Shown: in pieces, positions 43,848-53,589 of the stretch | Position numbering within the stretch: the stretch's first letter is position 1 | Layout of the letters: each line of letters begins with the position of its first letter | NCBI RefSeq assembly: GCF_947497025.1 | Contig: NZ_CANMFC010000003.1 | Span: 1-64,000 of the forward strand | Origin: an uncultured Kushneria sp. | GTDB taxonomy: Bacteria; Pseudomonadota; Gammaproteobacteria; Pseudomonadales; Halomonadaceae | DNA length: 64,000 nucleotides | Direction of reading: 5' to 3' | The notes under the pieces: model-generated | What the model saw: the letters and a program-made list of their open reading frames with translations, nothing else | Told to the model about the DNA's origin: nothing | The model's database searches: none | Translations under genes and position numbers: made by a program

Positions 43848-44297
43848 ATGTCGATTAGCGGTATCAATAGCCTTAATGCCTTTACGCGTGTCGTCACCTC
43901 CGACACGACCAGCAGTTCGTCAACGGCCACAGAAGACGCCGGGGTGTCAGAAACGGGTGCCTCGGCTGCCCCAGCGGGCCAGCCAGCCTCTCGCGGTGCT
44001 CCACCTCCGGGGGGTGCCGTCGCTGCCAGCAGTGAAAGCGACGACAGCAGTACTGATGCGATAACACAGCTCAAAAAACAGTTAAAAGAGCTGCAGCAGC
44101 AGATTCAGGAGAAAACCCAGCAGATGCAGCAGTTACAGGCTCGCACCGATGAGGCCAGCAAGGCGTCAGCCGCTGCGCTCAAGGGTGAGGTCGCCTCACT
44201 CAATGCGCAGATGGCAGATATCACTTCGCAGCTGGCACAGGCGCTACAGGAGAGCGGCAGCAGCACCAGCGGGTCGATGGTCGATACTGTCGCCTGA
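43848..44297 (+). CDS. FlxA-like coiled-coil protein
   Basis: 149 residues. The N-terminal 60 residues are Ser/Thr/Ala/Pro/Gly-rich and probably disordered. Residues about 70-130 form a heptad-rich coiled coil (LKKQLKELQQQIQEKTQQMQ, then ALKGEVASLNAQMADITSQL). The MSISGINSLNAF start and the Gln-rich coil resemble FlxA-like proteins (PF14282), which are small and often flagellum-co-regulated in enterobacteria. No flagellar genes are in the window, so that link is untested. GAGTTATCTCTC precedes the ATG as a weak ribosome site. Confidence 0.6.
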   Translation: MSISGINSLNAFTRVVTSDTTSSSSTATEDAGVSETGASAAPAGQPASRGAPPPGGAVAASSESDDSSTDAITQLKKQLKELQQQIQEKTQQMQQLQARTDEASKASAAALKGEVASLNAQMADITSQLAQALQESGSSTSGSMVDTVA

Positions 44298-44306
44298 GGG
44301 TATCTT

Positions 44307-44335
44307 CCTCCTGCTCGATAGTGTCGAGCAGGAGG
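44307..44335. terminator. Perfect hairpin between the coiled-coil gene and sbcC
   Basis: CCTCCTGCTCGA at 44307-44318 pairs fully with TCGAGCAGGAGG at 44324-44335 over a five-base loop. There is no T-run on either side. It lies between convergent genes and is likely a transcript-end or RNA-stabilising structure. Confidence 0.6.
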
Positions 44336-44355
44336 AGGTCCGAAAAGGACAATAT

Positions 44356-47300
44356 TCAAATCAGGGTAATATCACTTTGCCCGTTGCCACGTGGTGACAC
44401 CCGAATTTGAACCGGTATGCGCTCGTGCATGTCCTGAACGTGCGAGATAACGCCCACCCGACGGCCCAGTGATTGCAGCGCGTCGAGGGCATCCATGGCC
44501 TGTGACAGTGACTGGGGGTCGAGGCTGCCAAAGCCTTCATCGATGAACAGGGTTTCGATCTGCAGCTCGGATGACGCCATCGAAGCCAGTGCCAGCGCCA
44601 GCGCCAGCGAGACCAGAAAGGTTTCCCCACCGGACAGCGAGTGCACCGAGCGTCGCTCATCGCCCATATCGGTATCGATGACCAGAAGCCCCAGCTCGCT
44701 GCCGCCACGCGCCAGCCGATAGCGCCGCGCGAGGCTTTGGAGATGGATGTTGGCATGTTCGATCAGCCGCTCCAGATTCCAGCCCTGGGCAATGCGGCGA
44801 AACTTCTTGCCGTCGGCGGCACCGATCAGTCCTGAAATGCGGCCCCAGCGCGTCACTTCACGTCGATGCTGCTCCAGAGCCTGTTCGATTTCGCGGGCCT
44901 GGGCGCGACAGTGGTCATCATGGCGCAGGGCATGGTCGGCGTCATCGCGCAAGCACTGGGCCAGGGGGAGATGTGTTTCAAGATCCGACTGATGCCGGGC
45001 AAGCTCGGCAAGTCGCTCATCACGCCAGGCCTTCAGGGTGCGCGACGCGTCCTGTTCGGGAATGGCGGCCTGCGCCGATATGGCATGTTCACTGTAGTGC
45101 TGACGATGACGCACCAGCACCTCCAGGCGCTCCTGCTCCAACAGGTGGGCATCGTTGAGGCGTTGATCCACGGTTGCCATGTCACGGGCCAACTGCTGAT
45201 GCTGCTCGCTCGTCACGGCCAGAAGCGCTGCCAGAGTGGGATCACTGAGGTCAGGGTGTGCCGCGCGCCACTGTGCCATCTCCTCCGAGAGAGTCTGGCG
45301 GGCAAGCGTCTGGTCATCATGCTGCTGTTGCAGCTGCACAACCTCCTGATGGAGCTTCTGGCACTGCGCATCACAGGCCTCCCGCTGCTTTTGGGTGGCG
45401 GCCAGCTGTTGCTCACGGGTCTCAAGCTCGTGGTCGAGCGCCTCACGCCAGCGATGGACGTCCGGGTAATGGCCGAGTTGTGTTTCCAGTGTTTTGGCCA
45501 GCGTCTCGCGCTCGCGGATCAGCGGGGCGCGGGTGGCGTCCAGTGTCTGAATCTGCTCGCGGGTATGCGTGACGCCGGCCTCGAGACGTACAGCTTCGAC
45601 TTCAAGGTCATGCAGCTGCTCCTGAAGCGGCGCTCTGGTCCGATGGTCCCGGTCAAAGTGCGCCAGATGCTCGGAGGCCTGGTCATGGGCGGTCGTGATG
45701 TGGGCCAGGCGACGCTCGAGCCATGCGTGACGATCATCCGGATCGACTGCCAGCATGGTCTCGCTCTCTGCACAGGCATCAAGGCGCTGGCGAGCCTCGT
45801 GTCGCTGTGCGTTGAGGGCGTCGAGCGCTTCATCCCGCTGCGTGATCTGGCTCTGGAGTTCGCTGTAGCGGCCTCTAAGCTCGGCGCAGTGCTGATCAAG
45901 ACGGTCGCGTGCCTGGCGGGCGTCATCGAGCTGGCGCTGCTCTTCGCGCTCGGTCGCCACCAGCATGTCATGGGCCGGCTGAGGCGGAGGATGACGTGCG
46001 TAAGGGTGGTCATGGCTGCCGCACACCGGGCACGCCGTGTTGGTCTCAAGTCCTTCACGCATGGCAAAAACGCTGTCGCTGCGGGCGGCGCGCAGGCTCG
46101 CGATGCTTTTCTCGAGCTGTTCGAGCGTGGTGCTTTGCTGGTCAAGGTCCGCGCGGGTTCGAGTGCCTTCCTCTTTCAGCATTTTCAGGGTCTGGCGATC
46201 AGTAGTCTGATGCGTCTCCAGGGCCTGAAAACGTTGGTCCAGCTGATGCCAGTGGTCGTGGGCATGTTTCAAATCGCGCAGCGCCTGACGCTTTTGCCGG
46301 TACTGATCCAGCTGGTTCTGAGTGGCTTCGCGCCACTGCGTAAAGGAGGGTGCGTCTTCGGTCAGTTGCTCGAGTCGTGCATCCAGTTCCTGCAGGGACG
46401 CTCGCTGCTGGTACTCCCTGTGTCGGCAGTGGGCAAGTGCTTTCTCCTGATCCGACAGGGTCTGTCGGTATTCCCCAAGCTGCTGCTCGGTATGCAGGAC
46501 ACGCTGATGCAGATCCCGATATCGCTGTTCATCCAGGGCGCACTGGGCCAGCAATGGCTGCTGCTGTCGGTGCTGCTGACGACTGGTCTCCAGATGGGCT
46601 CGATGTGTTTCCTGCTGGCTGGCCATGTCATCGCGCTGGCGGCTGGCGGTCGCAAGATGCTCGCGCGCTGTACAAAGGCGATCTTCAAGGGGCTTGATCG
46701 AGGCCGCCAGCGCCTCGTGCTGCACGAATAAATGGCGCGCGGGGGCCAGCGCCTCGAGCCGGGACAGCCATTGACGCTGCCCGGTCTGTGCCTGTTGCGC
46801 GCTCAGTGCGTCTTCATGAGCCTGACAGGCGCGATACCAGTGCGACTCAAGCCGTTCATCGGTGGCCAGCCATGCCTGCTCGCGCTCAAGCGCCTGCTGT
46901 TGTGTCTGAAGTTTCTGGAGCTGTGTCAGTGTCTCGGCGGCCTGCTGCTCAAGCGCTTCGCGCGCCTCGGGGTCGGCCGGCGTTTGATGCCCGAGCTGTG
47001 CCTCCAGCGCGGCGACCTCGCGCTCACTGTCGCGGGTGCGTTGAAAGGCGGCAATCGAGAGGCGCGAGTAGATGTCGGTGTCGGTCAGCTTCTCCAGCAG
47101 TTCGCTGCGCTGATTGTCATCGGCTTTCAAAAAGGTACTGAACTCGCTCTGCGCCAGCAGTACCGCCCGGGTGAACTGCTCGAAACTCAGGCCCAGGTGC
47201 TGCGGCAGAAGACGATCGAATTCCCGCTTTTGCGAGGTGATAATTCGCTCATCCGGCAGTGACATCAGACTCTGCTCGACCCCCTGAAGCTTGCCATCCG

Positions 47301-47664
47301 CCTTGTGGCGGGCGCGCCGTACTCGCCAGCAGGCGCGGTAATGCGCACCATCCCGGCCGCGAAAATCGACCTCGGCGTAGCCGCTGCTTTCACCTCTGCG
47401 CAGCAGGGTCCGCGGGTCCGCGGTGGTCAGGGTTTCCTCCCCGACATCGGGGGAGACGGAGTCCCGGCCGGGGGCGCCACGCAGGCGAGGTGTGCTGCCA
47501 TAAAGCGCCAGGCACAGGGCATCCAGCAGCGTACTCTTGCCGGCGCCGGTAGGGCCTGTAATGGCAAACAGCCCTGCGCTGTCGAGCGGGCTGGCGGTGA
47601 AGTCGATGGTGTGCGGGCCGCTCAGCGAGGCGATGTTATGAAGGCGAAGGGCCAGAATTCTCAT
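44356..47664 (-). CDS. sbcC: Nuclease SbcCD subunit C (Rad50-like SMC ATPase)
   Basis: 1102 residues. Walker A lies at the N-terminus (AITGPTGAGKSTLLDALCLA). The middle 800 residues are two long coiled coils rich in Gln, Glu and Arg. They are joined near residue 550 by the zinc hook ACPVCGSHDHPY. The C-terminal ATPase half has the signature SVHSLSGGETFLVSLALA and Walker B ETLFIDEGFGSLD. With SbcD it opens and cuts DNA hairpins and blocked ends, and helps double-strand-break repair. The ATG overlaps the sbcD stop by four bases. E. coli SbcC is 1048 residues. Confidence 0.95.
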   Translation of the reverse strand: MRILALRLHNIASLSGPHTIDFTASPLDSAGLFAITGPTGAGKSTLLDALCLALYGSTPRLRGAPGRDSVSPDVGEETLTTADPRTLLRRGESSGYAEVDFRGRDGAHYRACWRVRRARHKADGKLQGVEQSLMSLPDERIITSQKREFDRLLPQHLGLSFEQFTRAVLLAQSEFSTFLKADDNQRSELLEKLTDTDIYSRLSIAAFQRTRDSEREVAALEAQLGHQTPADPEAREALEQQAAETLTQLQKLQTQQQALEREQAWLATDERLESHWYRACQAHEDALSAQQAQTGQRQWLSRLEALAPARHLFVQHEALAASIKPLEDRLCTAREHLATASRQRDDMASQQETHRAHLETSRQQHRQQQPLLAQCALDEQRYRDLHQRVLHTEQQLGEYRQTLSDQEKALAHCRHREYQQRASLQELDARLEQLTEDAPSFTQWREATQNQLDQYRQKRQALRDLKHAHDHWHQLDQRFQALETHQTTDRQTLKMLKEEGTRTRADLDQQSTTLEQLEKSIASLRAARSDSVFAMREGLETNTACPVCGSHDHPYARHPPPQPAHDMLVATEREEQRQLDDARQARDRLDQHCAELRGRYSELQSQITQRDEALDALNAQRHEARQRLDACAESETMLAVDPDDRHAWLERRLAHITTAHDQASEHLAHFDRDHRTRAPLQEQLHDLEVEAVRLEAGVTHTREQIQTLDATRAPLIRERETLAKTLETQLGHYPDVHRWREALDHELETREQQLAATQKQREACDAQCQKLHQEVVQLQQQHDDQTLARQTLSEEMAQWRAAHPDLSDPTLAALLAVTSEQHQQLARDMATVDQRLNDAHLLEQERLEVLVRHRQHYSEHAISAQAAIPEQDASRTLKAWRDERLAELARHQSDLETHLPLAQCLRDDADHALRHDDHCRAQAREIEQALEQHRREVTRWGRISGLIGAADGKKFRRIAQGWNLERLIEHANIHLQSLARRYRLARGGSELGLLVIDTDMGDERRSVHSLSGGETFLVSLALALALASMASSELQIETLFIDEGFGSLDPQSLSQAMDALDALQSLGRRVGVISHVQDMHERIPVQIRVSPRGNGQSDITLI

Positions 47665-48959
47665 GGGGTGTCCTCGGACGACTCATCGTCATGCAGCGTC
47701 TGCAGCAGGGCCTGAACATCCTGCATGACCTCATCGGGTGGGGCATCGCCAAACTCTCTGGCCCAGGTGCGGGCGAACAGCTCCGCCGGGCCCAGTGTGT
47801 CCAGTGACTCGCCCCTCTGCTCCGGCGCTGGAGGCTGCGCCATTCGGGTCGTGATGCTGACCAGACGCACGGCCTTGCCCTTGAGGGCCTTCTCGATGAG
47901 AGGACGCAGATCTACCCGGGGCGCCTTCAGGATCACGCGCACATCAAGCCAGGGCCACTTCTCGCGCGGCAGATCGGTCTGCGTGTCGTCCAAAAAATCG
48001 GTGCCTGCCAGCGCGTCGAGCACCTCATCAAGCGATGAAGGCCCGACCCGGTGCATGGCAACGCTGCGAGGGATGGGCAGTGATGTCACCTCGTTAACGT
48101 GTTCGCCCTCAAGGGTCACTTCAAGCACCTGATGCGGATAGTGGGTCTCGGAGAAATCCATTGCCAGTGGCGAGCCGCTATAGCGGATATGGTCACTGCC
48201 CACCCGCTGGGGCTTGTGCAGATGCCCCAGGGCGACATAGGCCACCTCGGCCGGGAAAAGCGACGCCGATAGCGACTCTTCGCCCCCAATCACGATGGGA
48301 CGCTCGCTGTGCTCGGACACGCTGGCACCATGGAGATGGGCATGGCTCATGGCGATCAGAGCCTGTCCCGGGGCGCGCTTTTGAATGCCGGCTTCAAACA
48401 GCGCTTCATGAACGCGCACCATGCCGCGGACGTAGCGGTCACCGGCCGTTCGGGGCGCTGTCTCTGAGGCTTGCGATGTGTCGGACAAGGCCACCTCGTC
48501 GGGGGCCCCGGTCACTTCGGCCGGGCGCAGAAAGGGCAGGGCCAGACACCAGGCACGTATCACGCCGTGTCTGTCCGGCAGGGGAACAATCAGGCGATCC
48601 ACATCGGGCTCGCCGCTGTCATGCCAGAGGATGCGTCCCAGCGCATGGGTGTTCAAACGGCGCAGAAGCGGGGCGGGCAGTTCGACGCGCGTGCCGCTGT
48701 CGTGGTTGCCGGCAATCATGACAATGGTCAGTTGCGGCAGACGCTCATGCGCCTTGATCAGAAAATCATACAGTAGTGCCTGGGCTGCCATGGAGGGATT
48801 GATGACATCAAAGATATCGCCGGCGATCAGCAGAGCGTCAGGCTGTCGCTCGCTGAGGGTCTCCAGCAACCAGTCAAGAAAGTCATGATGCTCGTTATGG
48901 CGTGACTGGCCGTGAAAACACTGGCCGAGATGCCAGTCAGCGGTATGGATCAGTTTCAT
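47661..48959 (-). CDS. sbcD: Nuclease SbcCD subunit D (Mre11-like)
   Basis: 432 residues. The five phosphoesterase motifs are present: IHTADWHLGQCFHG (metal Asp/His), LLIAGDIFDVINPS, VMIAGNHDSGTRVE (GNHD), IAMSHAHLHGASV and VALGHLHKPQRVG. A C-terminal capping domain of SbcD type follows from about residue 290. With SbcC it forms the Mre11-Rad50-like nuclease. It is the first gene of sbcDC, and the two overlap by four bases. Confidence 0.95.
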   Translation of the reverse strand: MKLIHTADWHLGQCFHGQSRHNEHHDFLDWLLETLSERQPDALLIAGDIFDVINPSMAAQALLYDFLIKAHERLPQLTIVMIAGNHDSGTRVELPAPLLRRLNTHALGRILWHDSGEPDVDRLIVPLPDRHGVIRAWCLALPFLRPAEVTGAPDEVALSDTSQASETAPRTAGDRYVRGMVRVHEALFEAGIQKRAPGQALIAMSHAHLHGASVSEHSERPIVIGGEESLSASLFPAEVAYVALGHLHKPQRVGSDHIRYSGSPLAMDFSETHYPHQVLEVTLEGEHVNEVTSLPIPRSVAMHRVGPSSLDEVLDALAGTDFLDDTQTDLPREKWPWLDVRVILKAPRVDLRPLIEKALKGKAVRLVSITTRMAQPPAPEQRGESLDTLGPAELFARTWAREFGDAPPDEVMQDVQALLQTLHDDESSEDTP

Positions 48960-49412
48960 CAGGCGCTACTATTATCATGAGAGAAAGGACCAAGGATATC
49001 GGGATCATGCAAGGGTGATCGAGCAATTTGAAAAATGATGAGGGGTTCCGGGTTGTAATGGCAGGGTCAGCCTTCGTGCCTTTTTGAAAGCGGCATCCCG
49101 TTTTGATGTGTCTCAAGGTCGACGTAATAGGAACGCCTGTTTAATACGAGTATATTTTTGGCCCATCACAGGGTCGGCAACCACAGGCATGCTCCTGCAG
49201 AAAGCCGAGGCAGCGAGGTGGAGCAGGCGATAAACAGTGACACGGCGTCACCATGTTTTACGCAGCCGCAAGGAACTGCCAGTGCATGCGATGGTCGATT
49301 CTGGTTAACCCTGGGCCATTCGAAAGCCTCATGATGGCCCGGCCCTGTATCAACTCAATACTGGATAGCGGCTCGGGCAGGGTCGTATCGTCTCAAAAGG
49401 AAAGTCTTGTCC
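48960..49412. other. Intergenic region without a recognised gene
   Basis: About 450 bases separate divergent sbcD and opgD. Short frames occur but none has a family match. The last bases hold AAAGGAAAG, the opgD ribosome site. No clear operator or terminator is seen. Confidence 0.45.
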
Positions 49413-51089
49413 ATGGATCGAAGAACTCTACTCAAGGCATCTGCTGCGCTCTCTGCGCTGGGCATGTCGACCAAATCCCTGTTGGCTCGCGCCAGTAGCA
49501 ATAACGCTCGTGGCCCGGGTGAGGGGGTCGAGGTAGCGCTGGATGACAAGGGCACCGATTTCGATTTTGACTGGCTCAAGTCACATGCGCGGGATATGGC
49601 AAAATCCGAGTATCAGGATACCACCGAGAAGCTGCCCGAGACGCTGACACTCGACAATCTTGACCCGCTTGAATATCAGGCCATCCAGTACGATCAGAAC
49701 CATGCCCTGTGGTCCGATCGCGGCAATTCAGCGGTTCAGGCCCAGTTCTTTCACGTTGGCATGCAGTTCAACCAGCCGGTGCGCATGTACAGCGTGGTTG
49801 ATGACAAGGCCTACGAGATTCATTTTCGCCCCGAGCTCTTTACCTACGAGGGGACGGGCATCGATGTTGACCAGCTCAAGGGTCATGATCTGGGTTTTGC
49901 CGGCTGGCGGGTATCACGCAATCCGGACTTTTCGGCACTGGCCAACGTGGTTTCCTTTCTGGGGGCCAGCTATTTCCGCGCCATCGACAAGAACAATCAG
50001 TTCGGTCTGTCGGCGCGCGGACTGGCCATCGATACTGCCATGCCGCCGGAAGAGGGACAGGAAGAGTTCCCGGTATTCACGCATTTCTGGTTTGACGAGC
50101 CACCGGCCAATCGTGCCCGCTTTACCGTCTATGCCCTGCTGGACTCTCCCAGCGCGACCGGGGCGTATAAATTTGATATCGACTGTCAGTCCGAACGCGT
50201 GGTCATGGGCGTAGAGGCCAATGTCTACCCGCGCAAGAGCATCGAGCGTCTGGGCATTTCTCCCATGACCAGCATGTTCCTCAATGGCACAAGTCAGCGG
50301 ATGCGGCGCGATACCATCATTCCGCAGGTGCATGATTCCGACCGGCTCTCGATCTGGAGCGGGGATGGCGAGTGGATTTGCCGACCGCTTTATAATCCTG
50401 ATGCCCTTCAGTACAACACCTTTGAAGATGAAAACCCGCGCGGGTTTGGACTGGTGCAGGATGACCATGACTTTGAGCACTACCGCGATGTGGTCAACTA
50501 CTATCATGCCCGTCCGAGTCTCTGGTGTGAGCCGACCAGTGACTGGGGCAAGGGGTCGATCACGCTGATCGAGCTTCAGACCATGGGGGAAACGGTCGAT
50601 AACATCGCCGCCTTCTGGCAGCCAGCAGAGCCGGTCGAGGCAGGGCAGACGCTGAGCTATAGCTACAATCTGTACTGGAGCCCGCATCCCCCCGTGAAGC
50701 CTTCCGTCGGCCAGGTCGACAAGACCTGGAGCGGGATCGGTGCGGTGCGTGATGGCTGGATTCCCGGTGAGCATTCACCCGAAACGTGGGCACGTCGATT
50801 TGCGGTCGATTTCCGTGGGGCGCCCATCAACGACATGCCACCCGATGCGCCGATGGAGGCGGTCGTGTCCGCTTCCAGCGGTGAGACGCAGGTTGTATCG
50901 GTCAAAAAACTGGGCGGCCCGCTGCAGATGTGGCGTGCGCAGTTTGACTGGTATCCCAAAAGCGAGCAGACCGACCCGGTCACGCTGCGAGTTTATCTGC
51001 GTCAGGGTGACCAGACGCTCAGCGAAACCTGGCTTTATCAGTTTGTGCCGCCGGCACCGGGTGAGCGCAACTGGGATCGCCACGGCTGA
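49413..51089 (+). CDS. opgD: Glucan biosynthesis protein D (osmoregulated periplasmic glucan)
   Basis: 558 residues from the ATG at 49413 with AAAGGAAAG upstream. A TTG two codons earlier is possible. The N-terminus MDRRTLLKASAALSALGMST is a twin-arginine signal, as in OpgD rather than OpgG. The mature part follows the MdoG family (PF04349): YQAIQYDQNHALW, FFHVGMQFNQPVRMYSV, ARGLAIDTAMPPEEGQEEFP and a C-terminal immunoglobulin-like domain. It shapes the glucan backbone in the periplasm. No opgH glucosyltransferase is adjacent. A glucan role fits life under osmotic change. Confidence 0.92.
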   Translation: MDRRTLLKASAALSALGMSTKSLLARASSNNARGPGEGVEVALDDKGTDFDFDWLKSHARDMAKSEYQDTTEKLPETLTLDNLDPLEYQAIQYDQNHALWSDRGNSAVQAQFFHVGMQFNQPVRMYSVVDDKAYEIHFRPELFTYEGTGIDVDQLKGHDLGFAGWRVSRNPDFSALANVVSFLGASYFRAIDKNNQFGLSARGLAIDTAMPPEEGQEEFPVFTHFWFDEPPANRARFTVYALLDSPSATGAYKFDIDCQSERVVMGVEANVYPRKSIERLGISPMTSMFLNGTSQRMRRDTIIPQVHDSDRLSIWSGDGEWICRPLYNPDALQYNTFEDENPRGFGLVQDDHDFEHYRDVVNYYHARPSLWCEPTSDWGKGSITLIELQTMGETVDNIAAFWQPAEPVEAGQTLSYSYNLYWSPHPPVKPSVGQVDKTWSGIGAVRDGWIPGEHSPETWARRFAVDFRGAPINDMPPDAPMEAVVSASSGETQVVSVKKLGGPLQMWRAQFDWYPKSEQTDPVTLRVYLRQGDQTLSETWLYQFVPPAPGERNWDRHG

Positions 51090-51228
51090 GCCCAAAGGCG
51101 TGAATCGTGTTGCAACGGACCCTGCGGGGTCCGTTTTATTGTGCATTATTTTTGAAGGGTAACGCCTGCCTGTTGCGAGGCGTACACTGAAAGGATTGAC
51201 CGCTGACTGACAAGTGCCGGAATTTTCA

Positions 51229-51780
51229 ATGACCGAGCTATTACCGCGTCCCTTTGTTTTTCTTCGCCACGGCGAAACCTTCTATAACCGTGCCTATCTC
51301 ATTGCCGGCAGCCCGGATGTGCCCCTGACACCGCGCGGCGAGTCACAGGCGCGAGAGGTCGGCATCCTGCTGGATCAGAGGCCATGGTCACATGTGGCCG
51401 TCAGCACCATGTTTCGGGCCCGCAAAACGGCTCGATTGGCGCTGCCCGACAGTCAGCTGCACTTCTATGCCGGACTGCGAGAGCGCCACTGGGGGGCGCT
51501 TGAAAAAACACCCATTCAGGACCCCATGCCCTATTTCGACACGCCGGAAGGGGGCGAGGCCTGGGCAGACTTCCAGGGTCGGGTGGTGGATAGCCTCAAT
51601 GAGCTGCTGACACGCTTTGAGTACCCACTGGTCGTGGCGCATTCCGGCATCTTTCGAGTGATCTGCAACGTGACCCAGGGGCATCCCTACGGCGCCCGTA
51701 TTGGCAATGTCGCGCCTGTGTGGTGTCAGCCACCGAGCGCGGGTCAAGAAGTCTGGCAGCTCACGCCCTGGCAGGGCTAG
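51229..51780 (+). CDS. Histidine phosphatase family protein (phosphoglycerate-mutase fold)
   Basis: About 183 residues from the ATG at 51229. A GTG at 51214 would add five residues, and neither has a strong ribosome site. FVFLRHGETFYNRAYLIAGS is the catalytic RHGE motif with the phospho-accepting His. PLTPRGESQAREVGILL and AVSTMFRARKTARLA follow, LRERHWGALEK includes the acid Glu, and VVAHSGIFRVI the second His. Such enzymes remove phosphate from small molecules or proteins, and the substrate is unknown. Confidence 0.87.
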   Translation: MTELLPRPFVFLRHGETFYNRAYLIAGSPDVPLTPRGESQAREVGILLDQRPWSHVAVSTMFRARKTARLALPDSQLHFYAGLRERHWGALEKTPIQDPMPYFDTPEGGEAWADFQGRVVDSLNELLTRFEYPLVVAHSGIFRVICNVTQGHPYGARIGNVAPVWCQPPSAGQEVWQLTPWQG

Positions 51781-51860
51781 TCTGACAGGATAGCCGTACC
51801 CATCCTTTGTAAAACTCTGTAATGAAGACCATCACACGGATCAGAAAGGGAGGTGTTTTC

Positions 51861-52361
51861 ATGACGACAGTAGGCTATGGCGATGACCACGTTGAGGTGG
51901 GCGGCCGCTTCCCCGAGCCGGGTGACAAGGCGCCGCCGTTTTTTCTGACGGGCCGGGAGATGAACGACATCTCTCTTGAAGATTTTGCCGGGCAGCGCAA
52001 GGTGCTCTCGATCGTGCCCAGCATTGATACCGGCACCTGTGCCACCTCCACGCGCAAGTTCAACGAGCAGGCGTCAACGCTTGAGAATACGGTGGTCCTG
52101 GTGATTTCGGCGGATCTGCCCTTTGCGGCCGGTCGCTTTTGCGGCGCGGAAGGGCTGGATAACGTGCTGATGCTCTCAACGTTTCGTCATCATGCGGAAT
52201 TTGCTCAGGCCTGGGGCGTGGATATTCAGAGTGGCCGTCCACGAGGGCTCTGCGCGCGCGCCGTGATCGTGCTGGACGAACACAATCAGGTGCTGCACAG
52301 CGAACTGGTTGATCAGATCAAGAATGAGCCTGATTATGAGGCGGCACTATCGGTCCTGTAG
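51861..52361 (+). CDS. tpx: Thiol peroxidase (atypical 2-Cys peroxiredoxin)
   Basis: 166 residues from the ATG at 51861, which has GGGAGG upstream. A frame from 51822 is unconserved. The peroxidatic Cys60 is in [14 protein letters not shown] and the resolving Cys94 in [11 protein letters not shown]. The E. coli Tpx pair is 61 and 95, so spacing is exact. [19 protein letters not shown] and [19 protein letters not shown] are Tpx family blocks. It reduces hydroperoxides with thioredoxin. It lies just before the OsmC-like gene, giving two peroxidases side by side. Confidence 0.95.
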   Translation: MTTVGYGDDHVEVGGRFPEPGDKAPPFFLTGREMNDISLEDFAGQRKVLSIVPSIDTGTCATSTRKFNEQASTLENTVVLVISADLPFAAGRFCGAEGLDNVLMLSTFRHHAEFAQAWGVDIQSGRPRGLCARAVIVLDEHNQVLHSELVDQIKNEPDYEAALSVL

Positions 52362-52472
52362 AAATACCTGTCCTTGAGGAAGTTGTCAGCGTGGCAGGAC
52401 TGACTATCCTGTGAAAAGTGTCCAGCCGGATACAGGAACTTTCAAAGACTATCTGCACCAGGGAGGCATGTA

Positions 52473-52904
52473 ATGGCCATTCAGAAGCAAGGTTCTGCCG
52501 AATGGAAGGGAAGCCTGAAGCGGGGAAAGGGCGTCGTCTCCACTGAAAGCGGCGCGCTCAAGGAAAATCCCTACGGTTTCAATACCCGCTTTGAAGGCCA
52601 GCCGGGCACCAACCCGGAAGAGCTGATCGGGGCGGCCCATGCCAGCTGTTATTCCATGGCACTGTCCATGATTCTGGGGCAATCGGATCTGGAGCCCGAA
52701 AGCATTCAGACAGAAGCGACGGTGACACTGGATCAGGACGATAGCGGCTTCTATATCAGCAAGGTAGCTTTAAAAACGGTTGCCCGCATCCCGGGTGCCG
52801 ATCAGCAGGCCTTTGAAAAGGCCGCCAACGCGGCGAAGGAAGGTTGCCCGATTTCACGCCTGTTCAATGCCGACATCACGCTTGAGGCAACTCTTGAAGG
52901 CTGA
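52473..52904 (+). CDS. osmC: OsmC-family organic hydroperoxide reductase
   Basis: 143 residues with GGGAGG upstream. The redox cysteines are Cys59 (GAAHASCYSMAL) and Cys125 (KEGCPISRLFNAD), identical in number to E. coli OsmC. EELIGAAHASCYSMALSMIL is the family's central helix. It reduces organic hydroperoxides and is usually induced by osmotic or stationary-phase stress. It follows tpx by 111 bases. The terminator after it is strong and shared with the convergent RcnB-like gene. Confidence 0.93.
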   Translation: MAIQKQGSAEWKGSLKRGKGVVSTESGALKENPYGFNTRFEGQPGTNPEELIGAAHASCYSMALSMILGQSDLEPESIQTEATVTLDQDDSGFYISKVALKTVARIPGADQQAFEKAANAAKEGCPISRLFNADITLEATLEG

Positions 52905-52933
52905 CATCTCGGCCGGGTAATTTTGTGGTGATC

Positions 52934-52967
52934 AAAAAAGGCCCCGCTTCTGGCGGGGCCTTTTTTT
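52934..52967. terminator. Bidirectional terminator between osmC and the RcnB-like gene
   Basis: AAAAAAGGCCCCGC from 52934 pairs with GCGGGGCCTTTTTTT ending at 52967, with A and T runs on both sides. Confidence 0.92.
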
Positions 52968-52983
52968 GATCCGGTCGACGCTT

Positions 52984-53409
52984 TTATGGCGTATCGGGAT
53001 CCTTCAGCACGCCCGGGAAAATATCGTAAAAGGTATCGGAGGCAATGCCGATCAGGACAATATCGTTGCCGATTCGACGCCAGGCATACCCCTCATAACG
53101 TGGCAGGGCCTGTTTGACCGTGTCAGGTAGCCGCTCACTTTCGGCGTTCTCCGGTAACCGGTCACCCATTTCCAGCGGCGGGACAACCGCGTCAAAGGTC
53201 TGACGCTTGAAGTCTTCCCGATGGGCGGCAAGGGTTCTCAGAACCAGACGACGATCTACCTTCGGGCCGCTCTGGGATTCACGAGTGGCACTCGCGCCCG
53301 GCGAGACCTGATACCCCTGCTGAGTCTGGGGCGCTGCCTGTACGTGGCTTTGAAGCAGTACAAGCATCAGGCTCAGGGATACTTTCACAAACGCTGGACA
53401 CATACGCAT
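52984..53409 (-). CDS. RcnB-like exported protein
   Basis: 141 residues from the ATG at 53409, preceded by GGAAGGAAA. The long frame up to 53589 is discarded. MRMCPAFVKVSLSLMLVLLQ then SHVQA is a signal peptide. The C-terminus GYAWRRIGNDIVLIGIASDT matches the RcnB domain pattern (YxWRxVGxDxxLI). In E. coli, RcnB is a periplasmic nickel/cobalt homeostasis factor. The middle segment is unlike it, so metal binding here is not shown. Confidence 0.65.
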   Translation of the reverse strand: MRMCPAFVKVSLSLMLVLLQSHVQAAPQTQQGYQVSPGASATRESQSGPKVDRRLVLRTLAAHREDFKRQTFDAVVPPLEMGDRLPENAESERLPDTVKQALPRYEGYAWRRIGNDIVLIGIASDTFYDIFPGVLKDPDTP

Positions 53410-53589
53410 TCCAGTTTCCTTCCAGCAAAATATTGAAGCCGGATTACCCCGGGACAACGAACGTGTCGTCGGCATAATCCTCATGAGAGTTGTTAAGGGA
53501 TGCTTTTTATTGTGGCATACACAAGGGGCCGCTTTCCTGGAAGCGGCCCCGCCGGACGAACGAGACGGTAACGAGGGTGCAACAGCCAT

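Noticed and set aside
44866-46731. A 621-codon open frame on the plus strand.
   Set aside because: It is antisense to the coiled-coil part of sbcC, where biased codon use opens the opposite frame. No conserved motif or ribosome site was seen.
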